Shown piece by piece: positions 7,792-15,417 of a DNA stretch of 30,758 bases. The position numbers were made by a program, and so were the translations under genes. Numbering within the stretch: the first letter of the stretch is position 1; each line of letters begins with the position of its first letter. The stretch spans positions 1-30,758 of the forward strand of contig DAWO01000087.1 in the NCBI GenBank assembly GCA_002509485.1, in the 5' to 3' direction. Source of the DNA: Methanolinea sp. UBA477 (lineage in GTDB: Archaea > Halobacteriota > Methanomicrobia > Methanomicrobiales > Methanospirillaceae). The notes under the pieces are model-generated. The model saw only the letters and a list, made by a program, of their open reading frames with translations. It made no database searches and had not been told where the DNA came from.

Positions 7792-8267
7792 TGACATTCC
7801 TGAAAAAGTCACCATGGTTGCTCCATTACGATGCCTCGAGCTGCAACGGCTGCGACATCGAAGTCCTTGCATGTCTCACGCCATTGTATGATGTAGAGCG
7901 GTTCGGGATCATCAACACGGGAAACCCGAAACATGCCGATGTCTTTGTCGTTACCGGAGGCGTGAACGAACAGAACAGGGAAGTGATCAGGAACATCTAC
8001 GAGCAGATACCCGAGCCGAAGGTGGTGGTCGCAGTCGGCATCTGTGCAACATCCGGTGGAATATTCCGGGAATGTTACAACATGTCGGGCGGTATCGACC
8101 AGCTGATCCCGGTGGACGTGTATGTCCCCGGGTGTGCGGCCCGTCCAGAGTCGATAATTGACGGAATTGTAAAATCACTTGAAATACTCGAAGAGAAACG
8201 AATCCAGATGAAAGAAAGAGCGAGACAGATAAAACAGGGGAGATCCCCTGGCGGAGGTGAGAGATGA
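7791..8267 (+). CDS. echC: Ech hydrogenase subunit C, [NiFe] hydrogenase small subunit (NuoB-like)
   Basis: 158 residues. This small subunit carries the [4Fe-4S] cluster closest to the NiFe centre. The four expected ligands are visible: C18 and C21 (CNGCDIE), C85 (GICATSGGIF) and C115 (VPGCAARPE). The start at 7791 (MTFLKKSPWLLHYDASSCNGC) was chosen because it meets the echB stop as TGATG and gives the normal short N-terminus; upstream in-frame residues belong to a shadow of echB. The last 20 residues (KERARQIKQGRSPGGGER) are a charged tail. The echD ATG overlaps the stop by four bases. Confidence 0.96.
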   Translation: MTFLKKSPWLLHYDASSCNGCDIEVLACLTPLYDVERFGIINTGNPKHADVFVVTGGVNEQNREVIRNIYEQIPEPKVVVAVGICATSGGIFRECYNMSGGIDQLIPVDVYVPGCAARPESIIDGIVKSLEILEEKRIQMKERARQIKQGRSPGGGER

Positions 8268-8644
8268 AGCCCGAGAACCAGGAGCTGCGAGTGATAGACA
8301 CTGCTCATCTCATCGGTGAGGTCGAGGACTTCAGGAACAAGGGGTACCGCCTTGTCAACGTGAGCTGCACCAGGGCAGGCGAGGAGTTCGAGATCAGCTA
8401 TTCGTTCGAACTGGACCTGCGGTTCGAAAACATCCGGATCATCATCCCCCCGGACGCCGACATTCCGAGCATTTCGGGGATATACTGGGGTGCCTTCATT
8501 TACGAAAACGAGATGCACGACCTCTTTGGCGTGCATGTCCGGGGAATGAACATCGATTTCAAGGGCAACCTGATACGCACAACGGTTCCCTATCCGTTCA
8601 GAAACACATCATTCAAGGGGGAGGGACCATGTCAAGACAGATAG
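8264..8644 (+). CDS. echD: Ech hydrogenase subunit D (NuoC-like)
   Basis: 126 residues, matching the 30-kDa-subunit (NuoC) family: ISGIYWGAFIYENEMHDLFGVHVRGM is the characteristic core. The subunit bears no cofactor and scaffolds the hydrogenase module. A strong ribosome site (GGAGGTGAG) lies in the end of echC. The 3' end overlaps echE by 16 bases in another frame, and the proline/glycine-rich C-terminus (FKGEGPCQDR) is encoded over the echE ribosome site. Divergent family, but position and motif make the call secure. Confidence 0.93.
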   Translation: MKPENQELRVIDTAHLIGEVEDFRNKGYRLVNVSCTRAGEEFEISYSFELDLRFENIRIIIPPDADIPSISGIYWGAFIYENEMHDLFGVHVRGMNIDFKGNLIRTTVPYPFRNTSFKGEGPCQDR

Positions 8645-9708
8645 TGATGCCGTTTGGTCCCCAGCACCCCGTGCTTCCCGAACCCATCCATCTTGACCTC
8701 GTCCTCGAGGACGAGACCGTCGTCGATGTGATCCCCTCCATAGGCTACGTACACAGGGGTCTTGAAACCCTTGTCGAAAAGCGCCAGTTCCCCGAGTATG
8801 TCTATATCGCGGAACGGACCTGCGGAATCTGCAGTTTTATCCATGGTATGACCTACTGCCAGGGTGTCGAGCGGGTGATGGGCCTGGAGGTCCCTGAAAG
8901 GGCCCATTACCTCCGGACCATCTGGTCCGAGTATTCCCGTCTCCATTCCCATCTCCTCTGGCTCGGCCTCTTCGCAGATGGAATGGGCTTTGAGAACCTC
9001 TTCATGAATGCCTGGAAGCACCGTGAATTCGTCCTCGACGTGATGGAAGAGACCACCGGCGGACGAGTCATCCAGGGAAGCTGCAAGGTCGGGGGTGTGA
9101 GGAGAGACATCGATCAGGAGACCCTGAAGAAGATGGAACGCGATCTCAAGGGATTCGAGAAGGGATTGAAGGAGATGGCCAATGTCTTCCTCAACGATGA
9201 TTCGATTGCTTCACGGCTCCGTGGTGTCGGGGTGTTATCCAGGAACGACGCGTACGTGTGCGGGGCAGTCGGACCGACAGGACGGGGCAGCGGAGTCCCG
9301 ATCGATATCAGGATGACCGGTTATGCCGCTTATGGAGAAGTCGATTTTTCCCCGGTCGTGGAAGAGGATGGAGACTGTTATGCCCGCTGTGCGGTCCGCG
9401 TCAATGAACTGTTCTCTTCGATCGAGATCATCCGCCAGTTGATTGACCGGATCCCGGGCGGAGAGATCGAGGTGAAGGTGAAGGGCAACCCGGACGGCGA
9501 GTATTTCTCCCGTTCGGAACAACCCCGAGGAGAACTGGTGCATTACGTGAAAGGGAACGGGACAAAGTACCTGGCTCGATCCAGGATCCGGACGCCGACA
9601 CTGACGAACATTCCACCGCTTGTGAAGATGCTGCAGGGTTGTGAACTGGCCGATGTCCCGGTTATTGTCCTGTCGATAGACCCGTGTATCGGGTGCATGG
9701 AGAGGTGA
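8629..9708 (+). CDS. echE: Ech hydrogenase subunit E, [NiFe] hydrogenase large subunit (NuoD-like)
   Basis: 359 residues. This is the catalytic subunit that splits or forms H2. Both NiFe ligand motifs are present: RTCGICSFIHG with C65 and C68, and DPCIGCMER with C353 and C356 at the extreme C-terminus. Those four cysteines separate a true hydrogenase from NuoD or FpoD, which lack them. The protein ends three residues after the last cysteine, so there is no C-terminal extension for a maturation protease to remove, as reported for other Ech-type enzymes. The start overlaps echD by 16 bases and has a GGGGGAGGG ribosome site. Confidence 0.97.
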   Translation: MSRQIVMPFGPQHPVLPEPIHLDLVLEDETVVDVIPSIGYVHRGLETLVEKRQFPEYVYIAERTCGICSFIHGMTYCQGVERVMGLEVPERAHYLRTIWSEYSRLHSHLLWLGLFADGMGFENLFMNAWKHREFVLDVMEETTGGRVIQGSCKVGGVRRDIDQETLKKMERDLKGFEKGLKEMANVFLNDDSIASRLRGVGVLSRNDAYVCGAVGPTGRGSGVPIDIRMTGYAAYGEVDFSPVVEEDGDCYARCAVRVNELFSSIEIIRQLIDRIPGGEIEVKVKGNPDGEYFSRSEQPRGELVHYVKGNGTKYLARSRIRTPTLTNIPPLVKMLQGCELADVPVIVLSIDPCIGCMER

Positions 9709-9714
9709 AGTCGA

Positions 9715-10116
9715 ATGGCATTTTTTGAGATGGCGAAGACCGCGATACGATCATTTGTCGGAAAACCGGCCACGCGCCGGTATCCGTTCGTGCCCGGAAA
9801 GGTAACTCCCCTGTCACGGGGGCATGTCACGATTGATGTCTCGTCATGCATCTCGTGCGGCATGTGCATGAAAAAGTGTCCTTCCGAGGCAATCTGCGTC
9901 AACAAGGAAGAGAAGACCTGGATCATAGACCGCCTCCGCTGCATCGTCTGCAACTCGTGCGTCGAAGTCTGCCCGGTCCACTGCCTGACCATGGATACCG
10001 TGTATTCTCCTGCCGTGACCACGCATTCCGGCCTGGAGGTCTTCTACATAACCTATGTCAAGCCGGAAAGACCCCCAAAGGCCGATTCAGTGGATGAGAA
10101 CAAAGAACAGGCATAA
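9715..10116 (+). CDS. echF: Ech hydrogenase subunit F, 2x[4Fe-4S] ferredoxin (NuoI-like)
   Basis: 133 residues. Two complete cluster motifs are visible: C45, C48, C51, C55 (CISCGMCMKKCP) and C76, C79, C82, C86 (CIVCNSCVEVCP). The subunit passes electrons between the small subunit and soluble ferredoxin. A basic, amphipathic N-terminal stretch before the clusters (AKTAIRSFVGKPATRRYPF) resembles that of other NuoI proteins. It is the last gene of the operon, six bases after echE, with a T5 run (10127-10131) ten bases behind the stop. Confidence 0.96.
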   Translation: MAFFEMAKTAIRSFVGKPATRRYPFVPGKVTPLSRGHVTIDVSSCISCGMCMKKCPSEAICVNKEEKTWIIDRLRCIVCNSCVEVCPVHCLTMDTVYSPAVTTHSGLEVFYITYVKPERPPKADSVDENKEQA

Positions 10117-10126
10117 TCTCTCTCAA

Positions 10127-10131
10127 TTTTT
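10127..10131 (+). terminator. Oligo-T terminator of the ech operon
   Basis: A T5 run begins ten bases after the echF stop, preceded by pyrimidine-rich sequence (tctctctcaa). The next reading frame is on the opposite strand, so termination here is expected. Confidence 0.45.
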
Positions 10132-10162
10132 GCACGGTACTGCCCCTGAGATGATGGATGGT

Positions 10163-10720
10163 TCACAATGAGAGATCCATCTCGCCCCGTATCTCTTGCA
10201 TGGCAACAACAGCCAGTTCGAAGATCCTGGCGAGATCCATGAATTCCCCGATCTCCCGCACCTTCCCGCAACGGCATCCAGCCGCTAATATCTTCTCTTT
10301 GAACTTCTTTTGAACAGTCCCTGGTGTCACATCGGAGATTTGATCCGCCCTTGACCAGGGCGCAGGCGATGTTCAGGCCTGATATGTTGTCTGCAGCCTG
10401 GAGCGTGACATCCGCAATGCTGGGTCGTCCTCCCAAAAAGTATGTCATTGTGCCGCTTCACCACCTCCGTGACCTCCTCTCAGTAACCGTTCTCGAGAAG
10501 GATTCGTTCACCTTCTCTGCCATGCCACTCCTTCGTCTCCGTCGACTCCTTCATAGTCGATATCGTGGAGGATTCCGATGGCTTCGTACAGGTCCTCGTC
10601 CTGGCCGAGAGCCCCGGCAACCTTCTTCATGGCAGCACCTGTTGCAAGACAATGCCGGATAAGAGACTCCTTCTTTACATGCCGTTCAAGGAGCAGTCTT
10701 TCGGATCCGTGCTGTTCCAT
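10163..10720 (-). pseudogene. Decayed HD-domain phosphohydrolase (HDIG-type)
   Basis: Read on the minus strand, four segments in changing frames join into one HD-superfamily hydrolase of about 185 residues. First comes a helical N-terminus (HVKKESLIRHCLATGAAMKK) leading to the metal motif AIGILHDIDYE. A shift then gives HGREGERILLENGY, an in-frame TGA (10480-10482), and EEVTEVVKRHND. A second shift gives LQAADNISGLNIACALVKG, and a third gives SDVTPGTVQKKFKEKILAAG to MDLARIFELAVVAMQEIRGE and a normal stop. The order matches small HD hydrolases found in methanogens and clostridia. Three frameshifts plus a nonsense codon point to real decay rather than one sequencing error. The substrate was never known. 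Confidence 0.8.
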
Positions 10721-10768
10721 GGGAGATAGCTGTGTCGTGTATCTCCCGAAAAAAACCTGTTGAGAGGA

Positions 10769-11449
10769 TCATCTCCCTGCTTTCCAATCACTTCTTGCCT
10801 TTCTGGCCAGCCGATCGGCCAGAACAAGCGGTTCCGGCATTCTGTGGTCCCCGGAAAGACCGAGGACGATCTCCACGGCAAGGTCAAGACGGGTGCCAAA
10901 ACCCCGTGACACATAAACAGGGCGTGTTCCCGGCTTTGACCTCACCGCCATACCGATCACCTCGTTTTCATCGATGATCTCAGACACCGATCCCCTGTCC
11001 GGGCCCGGTACACGCACCTCGCATGTGAGCGGTTTTTTTGCCACACCTATCGTTGGGACGCCCAGCACGGTGCCCAGGTGGCTTGCAAGGCCGAACCGGC
11101 GTGGATGGGCGTACCCATGCCCCTCGGCTATCAGGAGATCCGGTATCGTCCTGAGATTCTGGAAAGTGGTTTCGAGAACGGGCAGTTCCCTGAATGCAAA
11201 AAGGCCAGGGATGTAGGGGAACGTGATGGATGCCTGACCCACGGCCTGGTCAAGGATCTTTCTCTCCGGAAACGAGATGCACACCAGTGCACCAAATACC
11301 TGCTCCCGGGCATACGCTGCATCCGCTCCGGCAACAATGTGTATCGACCCGGCATCGATAGGGCTCCTGTTTTCACACTGTTGCCGGAGGGATAGCTGGA
11401 CAGAGATAGCTTCCTCTTCGGTGGCAGGCGACCTGTTCAGCATGGGCAT
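10769..11449 (-). CDS. nfi: Endonuclease V (deoxyinosine 3' endonuclease)
   Basis: 226 residues. Endonuclease V cuts DNA (or RNA in some lineages) one base 3' of inosine, starting repair of deaminated adenine. Family motifs in order are GADAAYA (D43), YIPGLFAFRELP (E88), EGHGYAHPRRFGLASHLG (E109) and GVAKKPL. The third normally begins DGHG, and its Asp is a catalytic metal ligand; here the codon is GAG at 11123-11125, giving Glu. The start at 11449 is preferred because a TATA-like box (11473-11480) lies 24 bases upstream, implying a nearly leaderless transcript; an ATG two codons later is the alternative. The longer open frame begins upstream of that promoter and is rejected. Confidence 0.92.
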   Translation of the reverse strand: MPMLNRSPATEEEAISVQLSLRQQCENRSPIDAGSIHIVAGADAAYAREQVFGALVCISFPERKILDQAVGQASITFPYIPGLFAFRELPVLETTFQNLRTIPDLLIAEGHGYAHPRRFGLASHLGTVLGVPTIGVAKKPLTCEVRVPGPDRGSVSEIIDENEVIGMAVRSKPGTRPVYVSRGFGTRLDLAVEIVLGLSGDHRMPEPLVLADRLARKARSDWKAGR

Positions 11450-11472
11450 GCAAGATGCATTCACGTCTCTGC

Positions 11473-11480
11473 CATAAAAA
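11473..11480 (-). promoter_or_regulatory. TATA-like box of the endonuclease V gene
   Basis: On the minus strand this reads TTTTTATG. It lies about 24 bases from the ATG at 11449, the spacing expected for a leaderless archaeal gene; no ribosome site is visible. Confidence 0.45.
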
Positions 11481-11698
11481 GCCACGGCAGCAGTACAGAA
11501 CAGGATGAATACAAACCCTTGCCCCATTCACTGGCATAACGGCTCTTGTTCGTCCGTGCTGCTGCCAGCGGCCGGACCAGGGTTCCAGGGATAGCGGTAT
11601 GGTATCAGACAGTGTTTTCCCCGGACAAAGGCCGCATGATGATCCCAGAATATTTTTGATGACAGAAACCGATTCAATATACATGGTGGGATTCACAC

Positions 11699-12490
11699 AT
11701 GGACGATAATTTTTCGGAAGAATCACGGACGATCGTCCTTGAAGATGTTCCCGACTATTTCAACGAGCTCTCGGATTACCTGGAGGTTTTATCCAACAGC
11801 CAGAGATTGAAGATATTGAAACTGCTCGAAAAGAGACCGAAGGATGTCCGCACCATCGCTTCAGAGATCAGCACGAGCTACGAGAATACGAAGAAGCACC
11901 TGGATAAACTCATCGGTGTGGGCCTGATCCGGAAAGAAGTGGGTCTTGGTCAGCAGACCTCGAAAGGGGTCCATCCCGTATGGAAATATTCACTCGTTCC
12001 CGGCGCCATGGAAGCCGTGGTAAGGAACCTCGGGATATTCTCGAACATGCGGATAAACCTCGTGGACAGCGAATTTAAAAAGAAGATAGACGACGTGCGC
12101 GACCAGATCGAAGACGAAGTCTGTGGTGAGAAACCGATGGTGATAATCCTCGGAGGTCCTGACGACGGAAGATTCTTCCTCCTCGAAAAACGGGAGGTCA
12201 GGATCGGACGCATCGATCCGGACCGTGAGGACAGTTACGACGAAGAGAACGACATTGTCATATCTCCTGAATACAGCTCAGTCACGCGAATATCGAGGCC
12301 GCACGGGATACTCAAAAAGGAAGGAAAAAAATGGTTCATCGAGGATCGGGCAAGCACGGGTGGAACGTTTGTGAACGGAAGCCAGCTCCATCCAAGAACG
12401 CCGCTGCTTCTCCACGACGGTGACATGATCGAGCTTGCAAAAGGGCCGGCCGGCGCCCGTCTGCTGATGATTCTTCCTGATGCCGATTAG
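11699..12490 (+). CDS. Transcriptional regulator with winged-helix and FHA domains
   Basis: 263 residues. The N-terminal half is an ArsR-type winged helix (residues about 25-95): LSNSQRLKILKLLEKRPKDV, then IASEISTSYENTKKHLDKLIGVGLI. The C-terminal half (about 150-260) is a forkhead-associated domain, which binds phosphothreonine peptides: VRIGRIDP, SRPHGIL (the S-x-x-H signature) and STGGTFVNGSQL. An acidic stretch (DREDSYDEENDI) is inserted after the first motif. The protein therefore links DNA binding to recognition of a phosphorylated protein. A Ser/Thr kinase gene starts 31 bases downstream and is the obvious partner. A GGTGG ribosome site and a TATA-like AATATTTTT (11649-11657) precede the start. 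The target genes are unknown. Confidence 0.92.
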   Translation: MDDNFSEESRTIVLEDVPDYFNELSDYLEVLSNSQRLKILKLLEKRPKDVRTIASEISTSYENTKKHLDKLIGVGLIRKEVGLGQQTSKGVHPVWKYSLVPGAMEAVVRNLGIFSNMRINLVDSEFKKKIDDVRDQIEDEVCGEKPMVIILGGPDDGRFFLLEKREVRIGRIDPDREDSYDEENDIVISPEYSSVTRISRPHGILKKEGKKWFIEDRASTGGTFVNGSQLHPRTPLLLHDGDMIELAKGPAGARLLMILPDAD

Positions 12491-12521
12491 ATTTTAAAAG
12501 ATTTTTCTTTGCGGAATTGTC

Positions 12522-14795
12522 ATGAGAATAACCACCTGGAAAAACTCCATTCCAATAATTATCATTCTTCTCATGCTTATTCCTGCCCAGGCCTGTGCAG
12601 CAGATTTCTATACCATCAGCAGTTCGGCAACAGCTGGTGGAACGATTACGCCCAGCGGAGATATCCCAGTTGAGGCTGGTTCAACCCCCGTATTCTATAT
12701 CAGTGCAGGGGAAGGGTATGTCCTGCAGGCGGTCTACGTGGATCAGAAATCGATAGGGCCGGTGCCTGCATATCCATTTCCTCCTGTATATGACGACCAC
12801 ACCATTCTTGCGACCTTCCGGCTCCTGAGCGGATCGATCACCGTCATCTCCGATCCCAGGGGTGCATCCGTCAGTATCGACGGAGTGTACTACGGGACGA
12901 CGTGGCTGGGTGGAGGGGCCAGGTTCTCCGACATCCCGGTGGGCACGCACACTCTTTTGCTCACGTATGAAGGGTACCAGGACTGGACCACTGAAGTGAT
13001 CGTGGAAGATGGAAAGGATACGCGTGTCCAGGCAACGCTTATCCCTGCCACACCACCGACGACGGCCGTAACAACGATTCCGACCACCACGGTGACGACA
13101 ACGAAACCCACGACCACGGTGACGACAACGATTCCGACGACGTCACCAACAACGACTGCAACAACGATCCCGACGACGACCGTGACGACAACGATCCCGA
13201 CGACAACAGCGACAACGATCCCGACGACCGTGACGACGACGACGCCGATCACCGGTACGACCACAATCCCGATAACCGCTGTTCCGACCACGATACCAAC
13301 AGTTCCGCCTTTTATCGGCACATACACGGTAAAACCGTCGCCAACACCGGAGGGGACCTGGAATGTTACTCCCGGACTGATAGATATCCGGGGCGGTAGT
13401 GGTGCTGTTGCGGGGATAATCCTGGCACTTGTTCTCTGCGGCATCCTGGTCGCACAGGATCTCCTGACGGCAAAGGCATCCAGGTGCGTCCTGCCATGGC
13501 GTACCCGGATCCTTGGTGTTGCCGCCTACCTGCTCTCTGCAACAGGGCTCTTCATGAGCCTCACCTACCTGACAAACACTCCTGGTCTCGGCCTCGTCGG
13601 GAGGGACCCGGGTTTGTGGATCCTGATGAACCTGTTGACGCTCTACCTCTGCGTCTCCTCCCTTGCACTCATCGTCGGAGCAGTCCGGACATGGCCGCTG
13701 CGGTGGACGGTAAAGGTCCATACCGCTTCAGGAGTCTTCTTCGCCTTCATCGGTCTGCTGGTCTTTTTGAGCCTGGGCTCCCTCCAGGGAGTACCGCTTG
13801 CAATGGGCATCTCCGCTTCGCTTCTTGCGGCAGTCTCCTCGCGCTGGCACGATATCCAGATTGGAAAAACTGTCAGGGCAGGAGAGATACCGGACCCGGG
13901 TGCCGGGACTGATACGACCTTTGGAAGCGCAACGACCCGGGCGACCACAACCAGGACTCCTGACCTGTTCCCGGCAGAGATCGCTGACAGGTATTATGAT
14001 ATCGGCTTCATCGGGTCGGGCGGGATATCAAGGGTGTTTCTCGCGAGAAAGATGGAGAATGGTGAAGAGGTTGCCCTCAAAATACCGATCAATTTTGACG
14101 ATACCGCCGGAAAATCCTTCATGAAGGAGATCATGGCCTGGGAGGGACTGAACCACCAAAACATCGTCAGGGTCTCCGATGCGAACATCCTCCCTGTTCC
14201 CTATGTCGAGATGGAGTATGTGAACCGGACGCTCAATGCACTCCCCCGTCCGCTGCCTCCAAGGATAGCAGTGGAAATTGTGCTTGGCATTGCCCGGGGA
14301 CTTGCATTTGCTCACAGCAAGGGGATCATCCACCGCGATATCAAGCCACAGAATATCCTGGTTACACCGGATGGAATACCGAAGATCACCGACTGGGGTA
14401 TGAGCAAGGTCATGGGTGCGGTGATCGCGCCTACTCTCACCGGTTTCTCCCTCTCCTATGCTGCGCCCGAACAGGTCTCACCCGAGAATTTTGGCGATAC
14501 CGACCAGAGGACCGACATTTACCAGCTCGGTACGCTCTTTTTTGAGCTTATGACCGGCAGAGTGCCCTTCGAAGGCGACGAGATCGGGAGGGTCAGTTCA
14601 CGGATCACATCGGAGGAACCGCAACGCCCTTCGGCGATCAATCCGGAAGCAGGCGGCCTTGATGCCATCATCTTAAAATGCATTGAGAAAGATCCCGCGA
14701 TGCGGTACCAGTCTGCCGACGAACTGATAGCAGACCTGGAAAAATACCTGGAGACTTCACGAAGGAGCGATGAATACGAGATATTCGAGGACTGA
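12522..14795 (+). CDS. Membrane Ser/Thr protein kinase with extracellular InlB-like and PEGA domains
   Basis: 757 residues. A signal peptide (residues 1-27, cut near ACA|AD) is followed by an InlB-type bacterial repeat (about 28-100; GGTITPSGDIPVEAG), a PEGA domain (about 103-173; ISDPRGASVSIDGVYYGTTW), a Thr/Pro-rich stalk (about 175-265), five membrane helices (about 293-442), and a cytoplasmic Hanks-type kinase (about 490-745). Kinase residues are in place: glycine loop GSGG at 498-501, K520, E536, HRD at 604-606, and APE at 648-650. The DFG motif is DWG (D624); the metal-binding Asp is kept, so activity is likely. Five helices after a cleaved signal put the kinase inside and the sensor outside. 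It lies 31 bases behind the FHA regulator gene. Confidence 0.93.
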   Translation: MRITTWKNSIPIIIILLMLIPAQACAADFYTISSSATAGGTITPSGDIPVEAGSTPVFYISAGEGYVLQAVYVDQKSIGPVPAYPFPPVYDDHTILATFRLLSGSITVISDPRGASVSIDGVYYGTTWLGGGARFSDIPVGTHTLLLTYEGYQDWTTEVIVEDGKDTRVQATLIPATPPTTAVTTIPTTTVTTTKPTTTVTTTIPTTSPTTTATTIPTTTVTTTIPTTTATTIPTTVTTTTPITGTTTIPITAVPTTIPTVPPFIGTYTVKPSPTPEGTWNVTPGLIDIRGGSGAVAGIILALVLCGILVAQDLLTAKASRCVLPWRTRILGVAAYLLSATGLFMSLTYLTNTPGLGLVGRDPGLWILMNLLTLYLCVSSLALIVGAVRTWPLRWTVKVHTASGVFFAFIGLLVFLSLGSLQGVPLAMGISASLLAAVSSRWHDIQIGKTVRAGEIPDPGAGTDTTFGSATTRATTTRTPDLFPAEIADRYYDIGFIGSGGISRVFLARKMENGEEVALKIPINFDDTAGKSFMKEIMAWEGLNHQNIVRVSDANILPVPYVEMEYVNRTLNALPRPLPPRIAVEIVLGIARGLAFAHSKGIIHRDIKPQNILVTPDGIPKITDWGMSKVMGAVIAPTLTGFSLSYAAPEQVSPENFGDTDQRTDIYQLGTLFFELMTGRVPFEGDEIGRVSSRITSEEPQRPSAINPEAGGLDAIILKCIEKDPAMRYQSADELIADLEKYLETSRRSDEYEIFED
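13050..13312 (+). repeat. Thr/Pro-rich low-complexity stalk, minisatellite-like coding repeat
   Basis: Degenerate units of the type acgacaacgatcccgacgac repeat through this stretch of the kinase gene, encoding runs such as TTIPTTTVTTT. Thr-rich stalks of this kind are common in surface proteins and are likely O-glycosylated spacers. Repeat number is expected to vary between strains. Confidence 0.85.
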
Positions 14796-15417
14796 TACGG
14801 TATTTGTTTCAACCGTTGCGCCGGACAGCAGGGGGATACTTTACAGGGGGTTGGAAAGAATTCTTTTCCGGTCCTGGAAAGAGTCCCCGAAATACTGGCT
14901 GATACCGGTCCAATACTGTATCACTCTTTGGAATATGGTGATTGTGTGCACGAGAATGAAGTTTTTTGTTCGTTTTGGACAGCAGGGTTATCCTTTCGGC
15001 CCCGCTCTCTTGTGCCACGGACGAATGTGATCTGAATGCTGAAGGGTGCTGCATACCAGGGATTGGCAAATTCTCCTTTGCGGGCGAAAATTTACTGGAT
15101 ATCAAACCTTTTTTGACCCCAGGCCGATTCCACCGGAGGACTTCGCCGTGACACTTCCTGTTCGCATGATCTCTATCGCCGCCGTGGGTATTCTGATCAC
15201 ATCTCCATCCGGCAGTTGATATCATGGCATGCTTCACCGAACCACCTTTTATACAGCTCATGGTATAAATTGGGACGATTCGATAAGGGAAATATATAAC
15301 CGGGAGGTTGAATGGTATAGCCTGCCGGCATAAAGAGAGAACCGGGTAGGATGATTGTCATAATCCGGGTTTACAAAATATTTTCGTCCTGGACAGGTCA
15401 ATGTACCATGAGCCCCC
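14796..15417. other. Intergenic region between the kinase and REC-PAS genes
   Basis: 622 bases with no convincing gene; the open frames on both strands have no family resemblance. T-runs at 14960-14965 and 15109-15114 could end the kinase transcript. The last 180 bases are A/T-rich and contain an inverted repeat (15248-15269) and a TATA-like aaatatataa (15290-15299), so the promoter of the REC-PAS gene probably lies there. Confidence 0.6.
15248..15269. promoter_or_regulatory. Inverted repeat TTTATAC-N8-GTATAAA with adjacent TATA box
   Basis: Perfect seven-base arms flank an eight-base spacer (agctcatg). Each arm is itself TATA-like. A stronger TATA-like stretch follows at 15290-15299. The dyad could be an operator for the REC-PAS gene or two opposed TATA elements; sequence alone does not decide. 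Confidence 0.45.

Noticed and set aside
10480..10482. In-frame TGA in the HD-hydrolase as a selenocysteine codon
   Set aside because: The flanking frame is shifted in three other places, and this family has no selenoprotein members that I know; decay explains it better.
13050..13312. Short repeats resembling a CRISPR array
   Set aside because: The units are degenerate, contiguous and in frame, encoding a Thr/Pro stalk; there are no unique spacers of regular length.
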